Origin: Bacillota bacterium
Lineage (GTDB): Bacteria; Bacillota; Bacilli; Paenibacillales; Paenibacillaceae
NCBI GenBank assembly: GCA_023433615.1
Contig: JAEZCJ010000169.1
Span: 1 to 18,607 of the forward strand
Length of the DNA stretch: 18,607 nucleotides
Direction of reading: 5' to 3'
Position numbers and translations under genes: made by a program. Positions 7,163 through 15,000 of the stretch are shown in pieces. Numbering within the stretch: the first letter of the stretch is position 1; the number at the start of each line of letters is the position of its first letter. The notes beneath the pieces were generated by a model. It was not told where the DNA came from, ran no database searches, and saw only the letters and a list, made by a program, of their open reading frames with translations.

Positions 7163-7526
7163 GCGCTGAGCGGCCCTATACGAAGACAAGGCGCGGAAGG
7201 TTGCGAGAATATGCATGCCAAATGTTGCCAAGTCCCGGTTGGGCGCTGGGGAGAATGGAGCTTAAGCACTAGGAATGAAAAGGCTTTAAATGGTCGCAAT
7301 AGGGACTGTAACCAGCGGAAATACGCGCCAGCGCTGGAATAGCTGCCAAGCTTTATGCCGTTAAGCCATCGAACGGGTATGAAGCGCTTACGATGATGCA
7401 GCAGTACTGCATCGGCTGGATTGCGGTGGAAATTAGGGCTGGCGGTGGATGTTGCGCCGTGCGGACCGGGCTAGAATGAGAGTACGGACAAGCATTGAAG
7501 AAACTAACAGCAATGGAGGGTACATC
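7163..7526. other. Non-coding region upstream of the NlpC/P60 gene
   Basis: No convincing ORF on either strand. I looked for the conserved core of the ydaO-type c-di-AMP riboswitch, which often precedes such hydrolase genes in this group, and did not find it. There is a small hairpin, GATGCAG / CTGCATC with a 5-base loop, at 7395-7413. A TAGAAT at 7472-7477 could be a -10 box, giving a leader of about 45 bases, but no good -35 stands at the right distance. The rest looks like unconstrained sequence. Confidence 0.5.
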
Positions 7527-8528
7527 ATGAAAAAATGGTCCGCATTACTAGTCGCTTCCGCACTTCTGGCGGGGATGCTGCCGTCTTATGCCTCCGCTCT
7601 GACAAGCCAGCAAGGCGAAATTAAAGCATCCGTCAGTTTCCGTGCCGCGCCGAGCACGAGCGGCAAGTTCATCCGCTACTTGAAGAATGGCGAGGACGTT
7701 ACGATCATCAGTCAGCCGAATTCCTACTGGTACCAGGTTCGGGACGCATCGGGCAAGACAGGATATGTATCGTCCCAGGCCAAGTACATAAATGTAACAA
7801 CGATTGCAGATAACGCTAACGGCAATGCAGGCAAGGACGGCAATGAAGCAGAAGCGTCGACGAACGGGGAAATTCTGAAGTCGGTATCCTTCCGCAAGAC
7901 CGCATCCACGAGCGGGACTCGCATGCGTTATCTATCCAAGGGCGAGCGGGTTACGGTGACCGGCCAGCCGAATAAATATTGGTATGAAGTCGTGGACGCT
8001 TCCGGCGTGAAGGGCTACGTAAGCTCCGACGCCAGCTATATTCGCACAACGTATGAGGTACCTGCGGATCCCGTACTGTCGCTGCCGTACGACGAACGCG
8101 TGGAGCGCACGATCGCGGCCGGCATGAGATACTTGGGCACACCCTATGAGTACGGGTCTGACCGCAACAATACGCTGACATTCGATTGCTCGGACTTTAC
8201 GCGTCAAGTGTTCAAGGAAGGCATGGGGATTACGCTGCCGGCAGATTCCCGTCAGCAGGGCACATACGTGAAGGATAAAGGCGCTGTCGTGAAGGATTGG
8301 CAGAAGCTCAAGCGCGGAGACTTGATGTTCTTCATGTCTTACAAGGGCACGAAGGAGTCGTCTTACAAAGACGTGAACAAGTCGACCGCTACCATCACGC
8401 ATACCGCGATCTATCTCGGCGACGGGAAGATCCTGCACACCTATTCGAAGGAATCGGGCGGCGTGAAGATCGATTCGATCGATAATAAGCATTGGGAATA
8501 CCGCTTCCTCTACGGCGGCTCCGCCTAG
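7527..8528 (+). CDS. Secreted SH3b-SH3b-NlpC/P60 peptidoglycan hydrolase
   Basis: 333 residues from the ATG at 7527, which has GGAGGG 7 bases upstream and opens a clear signal peptide: MKKW, a hydrophobic core, and a likely cut after SYASA (residue 24). Two bacterial SH3 domains follow at about 30-88 and 114-173, both with the VSFR...PSTSG...YLKNGE/YLSKGE and WY...GKTGYVSS pattern. The NlpC/P60 domain spans about 192-330 with the catalytic Cys in FDCSDF (Cys221) and His residues in ITHTAIYLGDG (about 292) and ILHT (about 304); the spacing fits the Cys-His-His triad of the family. The protein is expected to cleave stem peptides in the wall (gamma-D-Glu-diamino-acid bond in known members) during growth or separation. 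The gene is monocistronic. Confidence 0.93.
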   Translation: MKKWSALLVASALLAGMLPSYASALTSQQGEIKASVSFRAAPSTSGKFIRYLKNGEDVTIISQPNSYWYQVRDASGKTGYVSSQAKYINVTTIADNANGNAGKDGNEAEASTNGEILKSVSFRKTASTSGTRMRYLSKGERVTVTGQPNKYWYEVVDASGVKGYVSSDASYIRTTYEVPADPVLSLPYDERVERTIAAGMRYLGTPYEYGSDRNNTLTFDCSDFTRQVFKEGMGITLPADSRQQGTYVKDKGAVVKDWQKLKRGDLMFFMSYKGTKESSYKDVNKSTATITHTAIYLGDGKILHTYSKESGGVKIDSIDNKHWEYRFLYGGSA

Positions 8529-8722
8529 GGACCGCTTGTGATGACGAAGTGGAGCTACGGGGATTAGTCGGCGTCGAATCTTGAACACTGGCGAAAATTC
8601 CGATGCTCACGTAGCTTAATCTACGCTCCGCTTCTCATTTTCTACCATTGTCCAACCTTCTTGGTCCTGACAACCGGTTTTTTGAAATTTACCCTTGGTT
8701 TTTCTCCTCTATTTATATATTT

Positions 8723-8757
8723 AGGATCGCCCCGATTTGGGGGCGGTCCTCTTTTTT
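8723..8757 (+). terminator. Terminator downstream of the NlpC/P60 gene
   Basis: 11-bp stem plus outer pair (8723-8733 with 8740-8750, one wobble), loop GATTTG, then C and six T (8752-8757). It lies about 195 bp after the stop, so the mRNA has a long 3' end. In 8529-8722 I see no ORF, only T-rich sequence with a small CGTAG/CTACG hairpin near 8613. Confidence 0.88.
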
Positions 8758-8778
8758 GAACACGCTCATAACAAGCAG

Positions 8779-8810
8779 AAGACCGTCCGGGCAATTGCCT
8801 GGACGGTCTT
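8779..8810 (-). terminator. Terminator of the leftward glycosyltransferase gene
   Basis: Near-perfect palindrome: AAGACCGTCC at 8779-8788 pairs with GGACGGTCTT at 8801-8810, and the inner GGGC/GCCT part pairs with one wobble, leaving about 4 loop bases. It begins 15 bp after the leftward stop at 8825. The leftward T-tract is weak (CTGCTTGTTATG), so efficiency is uncertain. It forms a back-to-back pair with the rightward terminator at 8723-8757. Confidence 0.65.
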
Positions 8811-8824
8811 GCTTGATTCGCTTA

Positions 8825-10003
8825 TTAGACTTCGGGCTGGAAGGCGCCGCCCCTCGCGTCGAAGGACGGCTCCGGCGCTTCGTCCTGCTGGATCAGCTGC
8901 AGCAAGGAACGGGAGCATTGTTCCGGGTTGTACTGCTGGTTGCGCTTGGAGAGGAGCGACCGCCGGAACTGCACGGTTGCGTAAGGCTCCTGAATGAGCT
9001 CGAACCACTTGTCTACGCTCGTTTCATCGACGAGCATCTCGCCGAAGCCGTTCTTGACGAAATATTCGCAGTTCTCTTCCTCTTGGCCCGGGATCGGCTC
9101 ATAGAACAGCATGGGAATTCCCTTGCTCAGACCCTCGGTGCAGGTCATGCCGCCGGGCTTGGTGATGAGCAGATCGGACGCGTCCATCAGCTTGTTCACT
9201 TCGCGGGTGAAGCCGAGTATCCGGATATTCGGATGCTGGAAGTGCGGGTCCGTCTCCAGCTTCTCCTTCATCTCTTCGTTGTTGCCGACGCAGAAGATCA
9301 TCTGGATCTTATCGCGATAGCCGGCCATATACTCGTACAGCCTGTTCCCGTCGCCGAGCAGTCCCCAGCCGCCGCCCATGATCAGCACGGTTGGCATCGG
9401 TTTCAACTGGAGCTCCTCCTGGATGGCGCGCTTGTCGTGCGTCGTCCAGAAGTTAGGATGGACAGGGATGCCGGTCACTTCGATGCGCCCCGCGGCAATG
9501 CCGTGCGCCATGAGCTTGCGCTTGACGATCGGGGTGGACACGAGATACTTGTTCACCTCGGGACTGGTCCACGTGCCGTGGGCATCATAGTCGGTAATAA
9601 GCGTATATAGCGGAACGTCGAGTCCCAGCCGCTTGAGGCGCGCGACGACCGCATTCGGCACAGGGTGCGTGCAGACGATGGCGTCCGGCTTCAGCTGCTC
9701 GATAACCTGGGAGGTCTGGGTATAGAAAATCCGATGCAGCGCAAGCTGGGTGAATCGGTTCATGGAACGGTTGTAGTTCGTCCGATACATCATGCCGACC
9801 AGCTTCGGCTGCTTGCTCACCGTCTTGCGGTATGCCGATACGATCCAAGGACCCAGTACCGGATTCAGGAATTTGCCCAGCTCTATTACGCGGGTCTGGA
9901 TGTCAGGGTTGAGCTGACGTAAGCCTACGGCCAGCGCATAAGCGGCTTGGGTATGTCCGGAACCGAAACCCTCAGAGAGCAGGAGCACTCTTTTCTTGCG
10001 CAT
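8825..10003 (-). CDS. MGDG-synthase-like glycosyltransferase (GT28, UgtP-related)
   Basis: 392 residues from the ATG at 10003, with AGGTGAG a few bases upstream; longer in-frame starts run into the predicted promoter. The N-terminal half is the MGDG_synth acceptor domain: KRVLLLSEGFGSGHTQAA near the start, then THPVPN and LITDYDAHGTW. The C-terminal half is the GT28 nucleotide-sugar domain with GGGWGLLGDG, a KPGGMTCTEG loop and IPGQEEENCEYF. Members transfer glucose or galactose to diacylglycerol, making glycolipids used as membrane lipids and lipoteichoic acid anchors on the inner face of the membrane. Paenibacillus-type genomes carry several paralogues, so I do not assign ugtP. The last 20 residues are variable. 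Single-gene unit. Confidence 0.88.
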   Translation of the reverse strand: MRKKRVLLLSEGFGSGHTQAAYALAVGLRQLNPDIQTRVIELGKFLNPVLGPWIVSAYRKTVSKQPKLVGMMYRTNYNRSMNRFTQLALHRIFYTQTSQVIEQLKPDAIVCTHPVPNAVVARLKRLGLDVPLYTLITDYDAHGTWTSPEVNKYLVSTPIVKRKLMAHGIAAGRIEVTGIPVHPNFWTTHDKRAIQEELQLKPMPTVLIMGGGWGLLGDGNRLYEYMAGYRDKIQMIFCVGNNEEMKEKLETDPHFQHPNIRILGFTREVNKLMDASDLLITKPGGMTCTEGLSKGIPMLFYEPIPGQEEENCEYFVKNGFGEMLVDETSVDKWFELIQEPYATVQFRRSLLSKRNQQYNPEQCSRSLLQLIQQDEAPEPSFDARGGAFQPEV

Positions 10004-10028
10004 CGTCTCACCTACTTTTCCTAATACC

Positions 10029-10057
10029 ATATTACGAAAGCTCGTGCCGATTGACAA
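10029..10057 (-). promoter_or_regulatory. Promoter of the glycosyltransferase gene
   Basis: Leftward TTGTCA (10057-10052), 17-bp spacer, TAATAT (10034-10029). Transcription should start near 10022, about 20 bases before the ATG at 10003, which supports that start over ones further upstream. Confidence 0.55.
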
Positions 10058-10181
10058 GGGCGATCGCCGCGGCAGGAGCATCAGCCATCCTTAAGTTATC
10101 CTAAAGATAAGCGTAGAGCGGATTCGGCTTGCGAATTCCGCATGTCCTTAAGACGAGATGCGGGAAAAAGATGCTTATATG

Positions 10182-10229
10182 GAAGAGAGACTGCTGCGGC
10201 ACGCTGACGTGCTGCGGCAGTCTCTCTTC
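10182..10229 (-). terminator. Long hairpin ending the SGNH hydrolase gene
   Basis: A 22-bp stem (10182-10203 with 10208-10229, two G-T wobbles) closed by a CTGA loop, starting 14 bp after the leftward stop at 10243. The leftward T-tract is not directly adjacent: CTTTTT comes about 10 bases further on. It could also work rightward or as an mRNA-stabilising 3' end. Confidence 0.6.
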
Positions 10230-10242
10230 TGCTTCGCAAGGA

Positions 10243-11571
10243 TTATCCATTAATAAAGGCAGTCTTCATGGTACCGCGGTAGACGACTTGGAAGCCGAGG
10301 CCGTCCGCAAGCACCGACAAGGGCACGAATGTTTTCAGTTCGCCGTTCGACTTCTGCAGGAAAGCAGGCGTGTCGATCGCGACAGGCTTGCCGTCGACCA
10401 GCATCGTACTCGAGCCGATCGTGAGCGCGACCTGACGGCCGTTCACCGTAACGGTTGCCGTCTGCGATTGGCTGTCCCATCGCGTCTCGGCTTTCATGGC
10501 GTCGCCGATGTCCCGCAGCACGAGATACGTCCGGTTATCCTTGAGAATCGGCTTGAAGTCGGAGACGACCTCCTTGCCGTTCACGACGACGGAGATCGGG
10601 ACGCCAGCCGTACGCGGCAGCACGGTGCGCGTCTCGCCCCACACGGCGTCGGCGAAAGCGCGGCCCATGGCGGCATAACCGGAGGAGGTAGGGTGGATGT
10701 CCTTCCCTCTGGTCACGATGACCGAGGTGTAAGTGCCTTCCTTGCCTGCGAATTCGCGGGACGGATAGGCGGCATCGACGCGGTAGCCTTCGGCTGTAAG
10801 GCGCTCGGACAGCGCCGTAATGCGCTCGGACAGCGCGTCTACGGCTGCCATCAGTTGGTCATATACGGCGAGCTCCAGCCCGAGCGGAGACGACTTCTGG
10901 CTCGGGACGGGCAGGTACTGGTCGCCGACGACGATGTGAACCTTCGGATTCACCTCGAGCATGGAGCGAAGGGAGGCTTCAAGCGACTTCTCGTACGCCG
11001 GGAGCATCGCGGTAAGCGCAGCAGCCGGATCCTCCAGATTGATGATCGACTTAAAATCGTTCCCGCCGATCATGACGAGCGCGAGCTCGGCTTCCGCCAG
11101 CGCGGCGTGCGCAGCCGGCGCCGCTGCCAGAATGTCGACCGCGCGCGGATCGACAAGCTCTGCCTGGCCTTCTGCGAGCACATCGGCTACGGTTACCGCT
11201 TCGCTGCTCGCTACGCCTGCCAGGAACTGCTCGAGGCCCGTCGTCCGGAGACCGAGAATGCCGTAATTGCGCATCTCGGCGCGCTTTCCTTGGAACAGGG
11301 CCTGCTCATAGACATGCTCGACGAAGCCGTACGGCACCGGGTTCGCTTGATTTTCCATGCCGAACTCGTAGCCTGCGGCCAGCGAGTCGCCGAACGCGAC
11401 GATCTGGTACGCTGCGGCGGACTGGACGGCAGCAGCTTGTACAGCATTGGCATAAGGCACGGCGGTCTGCGGGGCGGCAGACGCGAGCGGGACGGCAGAC
11501 GCAAGCGTAACGGCAGCCAGCACGCCGGCTGCAGCGGTGCGCAGGCGAGCCGGGTTGAACGGAATGGACAT
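10243..11571 (-). CDS. Secreted SGNH/GDSL hydrolase with C-terminal copper-amine-oxidase-like domain
   Basis: 442 residues from the ATG at 11571; AAGGAAG lies about 11 bases upstream. A signal peptide with a long Ala/Val/Leu core is cut near residue 32 (ASA-AP). An Ala-rich linker follows. The SGNH domain (about 55-315) has block I FGDSLAAGY with the nucleophile Ser63, the GGND motif of block III, and block V DIHPTSSGY with the catalytic Asp and His. The last 115 residues (from about VPISVVVNG) match the copper amine oxidase N-terminal-like (stalk) domain, common on secreted Paenibacillus proteins: KPILKDNRTYLVLRDI, TVTVNGRQVALTIGS, TFVPLSVLADGLGF. The enzyme is probably an extracellular esterase or deacetylase; the substrate could be a polysaccharide ester, a lipid or an acylated peptide and cannot be read from sequence. 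Confidence 0.88.
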   Translation of the reverse strand: MSIPFNPARLRTAAAGVLAAVTLASAVPLASAAPQTAVPYANAVQAAAVQSAAAYQIVAFGDSLAAGYEFGMENQANPVPYGFVEHVYEQALFQGKRAEMRNYGILGLRTTGLEQFLAGVASSEAVTVADVLAEGQAELVDPRAVDILAAAPAAHAALAEAELALVMIGGNDFKSIINLEDPAAALTAMLPAYEKSLEASLRSMLEVNPKVHIVVGDQYLPVPSQKSSPLGLELAVYDQLMAAVDALSERITALSERLTAEGYRVDAAYPSREFAGKEGTYTSVIVTRGKDIHPTSSGYAAMGRAFADAVWGETRTVLPRTAGVPISVVVNGKEVVSDFKPILKDNRTYLVLRDIGDAMKAETRWDSQSQTATVTVNGRQVALTIGSSTMLVDGKPVAIDTPAFLQKSNGELKTFVPLSVLADGLGFQVVYRGTMKTAFING

Positions 11572-11622
11572 GGGAGGCAACACTTCCTTTGCAGAATATT
11601 CTCACAATTATTTCTTATCGGG

Positions 11623-11652
11623 TTAATAAAAATGTTGACTTGGATTAATCAA
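11623..11652 (-). promoter_or_regulatory. Possible promoter of the SGNH hydrolase gene
   Basis: Leftward TTGATT (11652-11647), 18-bp spacer, TATTAA (11628-11623). Each box matches four of six consensus bases. It would give a leader of about 45 bases. A 10-bp palindrome AGAATATTCT lies at 11592-11601 in that leader. Confidence 0.35.
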
Positions 11653-11927
11653 GCTTTGCGGTGTTAGAATTTGAATACTGATCCATTAGCAATACCATGC
11701 AAATGATTTGGTGCTTCAACGGGCTGCTCAGGCTGCTTCTCTGCCTCGTATTTTCCATTCTAAACGATTCGGCTGCGGAATTGAACCAAAGATTTTCCCT
11801 TGGCTCCGCTATTCTGCCATTCGCCGCAGCTTACCTAGACGCCTGCGCGGCACGCAGGACGCATGTATACAGGTCGATCTGTAACAAAGTGCAAATGATC
11901 GTGCGCACAGTCCATATCTAATTGCGA

Positions 11928-11958
11928 TTCAATAATGCTACCATAATTTATTATTGAA
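11928..11958. promoter_or_regulatory. Inverted repeat upstream of the glutamate synthase gene
   Basis: Perfect 9-bp arms TTCAATAAT (11928-11936) and ATTATTGAA (11950-11958) with a 13-base spacer, 81-111 bp before the ATG. The right arm overlaps TATTAT (11949-11954), a possible -10 with no good -35 in front, as expected for a promoter needing an activator. It does not match the GlnR/TnrA consensus TGTNA-N7-TNACA. Regulator unknown. Confidence 0.45.
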
Positions 11959-11962
11959 GGTA

Positions 11963-11984
11963 CTTGCGTCTGTTCCAGAGCAAG
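11963..11984 (+). other. Small bulged hairpin in the glutamate synthase leader
   Basis: CTTGC-TCTG pairs with CAGA-GCAAG around a TTC loop with one bulged G. It lies 55 bp before the start codon. It has no T-tract, so it is not a terminator, and it matches no riboswitch I know. Confidence 0.3.
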
Positions 11985-12038
11985 CGGATCGCGTGACGGT
12001 TCGGTTGCCCAACTTTACTATAGAAAGGTTGCTCGGCC

Positions 12039-15000
12039 ATGACACATAATCGTATCGGATTGCCGCCGAAGCAAGGCCTGTACGATCCGCAGTTCGAAAG
12101 AGATGCCTGCGGAATGGGCTTTGTCGCCAACATCAAGGGCGTGAAATCGCATGCCATCATTCTTCAAGCGCTGACCGTGCTCGAGAACATGGAGCACCGC
12201 GGAGGTCAAGGGAGCGAGCCGAATACCGGCGACGGCGCAGGCATCATGATCCAGTTGCCGCATGCTTTTTTCGCTCGCGAGATGAAGAAGCAAGAGGTCG
12301 TGCTGCCGGGCGAAGGCGACTACGCCGTCGGCATGCTGTTCCTGCCGCAGGACGAGAAGGTCCGCGAGGCGCAGGAGCGCGTCCTCGAGACGATCATCCG
12401 CGAGGAAGGACAAGAGTTGATCGGCTGGAGGACCGTGCCGACCCATGACGGGAAGCTCGGCGAGTCGGCCAAGGCCGTGAAGCCTTGCGTCCGCCAAGTG
12501 TTCATCGGGCGCGGCGCCGGCCTGACGGGCGAGCTGCCTTTTGAGCGCAAGCTGTATGTAATAAGGAAGCGCGCCGAGCTGGCAATTCGCTATGCGGGCG
12601 CCGAAGGCGGGGATATGTTCTACTTCTCCAGCCTGTCCAGCAAGAAGATCGTGTACAAGGGGATGCTGACGACGGAGCAGGTTCGCTCTTTCTACGTCGA
12701 GCTGAGCGACGAGGCAATGGAGACCGCGATCGCGCTCATCCACTCCCGCTTCAGCACGAATACGTTCCCGAGCTGGGAACGCGCGCATCCGTACCGCTAC
12801 CTGATCCACAACGGCGAGATCAATACGCTGCGCGGCAACATCAACTGGATGCATGCGCGTCAGACGCTGTTCGCGAGCGAGCTGTTCGGCGAAGACATGA
12901 ACAAGATCAAGCCGATCATCAATCCGGACGGCTCGGATACGGCCATGTTCGACAATACGCTGGAATTCCTGTACCTGTCGGGCCGTTCGCTGCCGCATGT
13001 CGCGATGATGATGGTGCCGGAGCCGTGGTCCAATCACGAGAGCATGGACGACGAGAAGCGCGCTTTCTACGAATATCACAGCACGCTGATGGAGCCGTGG
13101 GACGGACCTGCTGCCATGGCATTCACGGACGGCACGCAGATCGGGGCGATCCTCGACCGGAACGGACTGCGTCCTGCTCGGTACTACGTCACGAAGGACG
13201 ACACGATCATCCTCGGCTCGGAAGCCGGCACCGTCCATGTCGATCCGGAGAACGTGCTGTACAAGGATCGGCTGCGTCCGGGCCGCATGCTGCTGGTCGA
13301 CACGAAGGAAGGCCGCATCATCGCGGACGAAGAGGTCAAGAAGCTCATCGCGACCGAGCATCCGTACCAGGAATGGCTAGACGAGCATCTGGTCGGTCTC
13401 GAAGACCTGCCGGAAGCGCCGGAGCTGCCGGAGCCGGACCATGAATCGGTTAGGCGCCGCCAACAGGCGTTCGGCTATACGTTCGAGGACCTGCGCAAGG
13501 TACTCGAACCGATGGCAGGCAGCGGCGTGGAGCCGATCGGCTCCATGGGTTACGATGCGCCGCTCGCGGTGTTGTCCGAACGTCCGCAGCGTCTGTACAA
13601 TTACTTCAAGCAGCTGTTCGCGCAGGTCACGAACCCTCCGATCGACGCGATCCGCGAGGAGATCATCACCGCGACCGGCACGACGATCGGGCCGGAGCGC
13701 AACCTCCTCCTGCCGGAGCCGGAGAGCTGCCGCCATATTCGTCTGGACACGCCGATTCTGTCCAACGAGCAGTTCGCGAAGCTGCGCCATATTCGCAGAC
13801 CGGGCTTCAAGTCGATCACGATTCCGATCTTCTTCCCGGCAGACCAGGGCGAGGCCGGACTGCGCGCCGCGCTGACGCAGATGAACGAAGCCGCCGATCG
13901 CGTCATCGCGAAGGGGCATAATATCATCATCTTGTCCGACCGCGGCATCGATCGCGACAATGCGGCCATCCCGGCGCTGCTCGCCGTATCGTCGCTGCAT
14001 CACCATCTCATTCGCCAAGGCACGCGGACGAAGGTCAGCCTGCTGCTCGAATCGGGCGAGCCGCGCGAGGTGCACCACTACGCGCTGCTGCTCGGCTACG
14101 GGGTAAGCGTCGTGAACCCTTATCTTGCGTTCGAGACGCTGGACGACATGATCGCGGAAGGCATGCTGCGCGGCATCACCCATGAGAAGGCGGTTAAGAA
14201 TTACATCAAGGCGGCCACCAAGGGCGTCGTGAAAATATTGTCCAAGATGGGCATCTCCACCGTGCAGTCGTACCGCGGCGCACAAATCTTCGAAGCGGTC
14301 GGACTTAAGAACGACTTGATCGAGGAATACTTCACGTGGACGCCGTCCCGGATCGAAGGCGTAGGACTCGACGTGATCGCGGAGGAAGCGCTGAAGCCGC
14401 ACAATCAGGCGTTCAATAGCCGGGAAGGCGTCGAGCTGGAGCTGGATTCCGGGGGCGAGTACCAATGGCGCAAGGACGGCGAGGACCATCTGTTCAACCC
14501 GCAGACGATCCATACGCTGCAGCTGTCGACGCGCAAGAACGACTACGAGCTGTACAAGAAGTTCTCGTACCTGGTGCAGGGCGAGGATCAGAAGCATTCG
14601 ACGCTTCGCTCGCTGCTGTCGTTCAAGAAGGGACAGCCTGTCCCGATCGAGGAAGTCGAGCCCGTGGAAGCGATCCTGAAGCGCTTCAAGTCCGGCGCGA
14701 TGTCCTACGGCTCGATCAGCAAGGAAGCGCATGAGTCGCTCGCGATCGCGATGAACCGGATCGGAGGCAAGTCCAATACAGGCGAGGGCGGCGAGGATCC
14801 GGCGCGCTACATTCCGGACGCGAACGGCGATTCCCGCCGCAGCGCGATCAAGCAGGTGGCTTCCGGCCGTTTCGGCGTCACGAGCAACTACTTGATCAAT
14901 GCGGACGAGATTCAGATCAAGATGGCGCAAGGCGCCAAGCCGGGCGAGGGCGGGCAGCTGCCGGGCCGCAAGGTGTATCCCTGGATTGCCGAGGTTCGCG

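Larger units (their letters stand above)
11572..12038. other. Divergent intergenic region between SGNH hydrolase and glutamate synthase
   Basis: About 467 bp, more AT-rich than the flanking genes. A 74-codon frame at 11697-11921 lacks a ribosome site and has unusual composition, so I do not call it. Contents: the leftward promoter candidate at 11623-11652; a rightward extended -10 candidate TGTTAGAAT at 11662-11670; a small CCTGCG/CGCAGG hairpin at 11842-11858; an inverted repeat at 11928-11958; and a bulged hairpin at 11963-11984 close to the glutamate synthase start. A 10-bp direct repeat TGCAAATGAT occurs at 11698 and 11890. No gltC-like regulator gene is present here. Confidence 0.5.

Noticed and set aside
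7163..7526. c-di-AMP (ydaO-type) riboswitch before the NlpC/P60 gene
   Set aside because: Expected from such genes in related bacteria, but I cannot find the conserved core, and the leader after the possible -10 is too short.
10129..11667. Rightward 512-codon frame
   Set aside because: Antisense to the SGNH hydrolase gene, whose signal peptide, catalytic motifs and C-terminal domain are clear. The rightward product has no recognisable motif.
11697..11921. 74-codon frame upstream of glutamate synthase
   Set aside because: No ribosome site, no promoter at a suitable distance, and unconvincing composition.
12010..12022. TACTAT near the glutamate synthase start as a -10 box
   Set aside because: A start from it would fall at or after the ribosome site, leaving no room for the leader.
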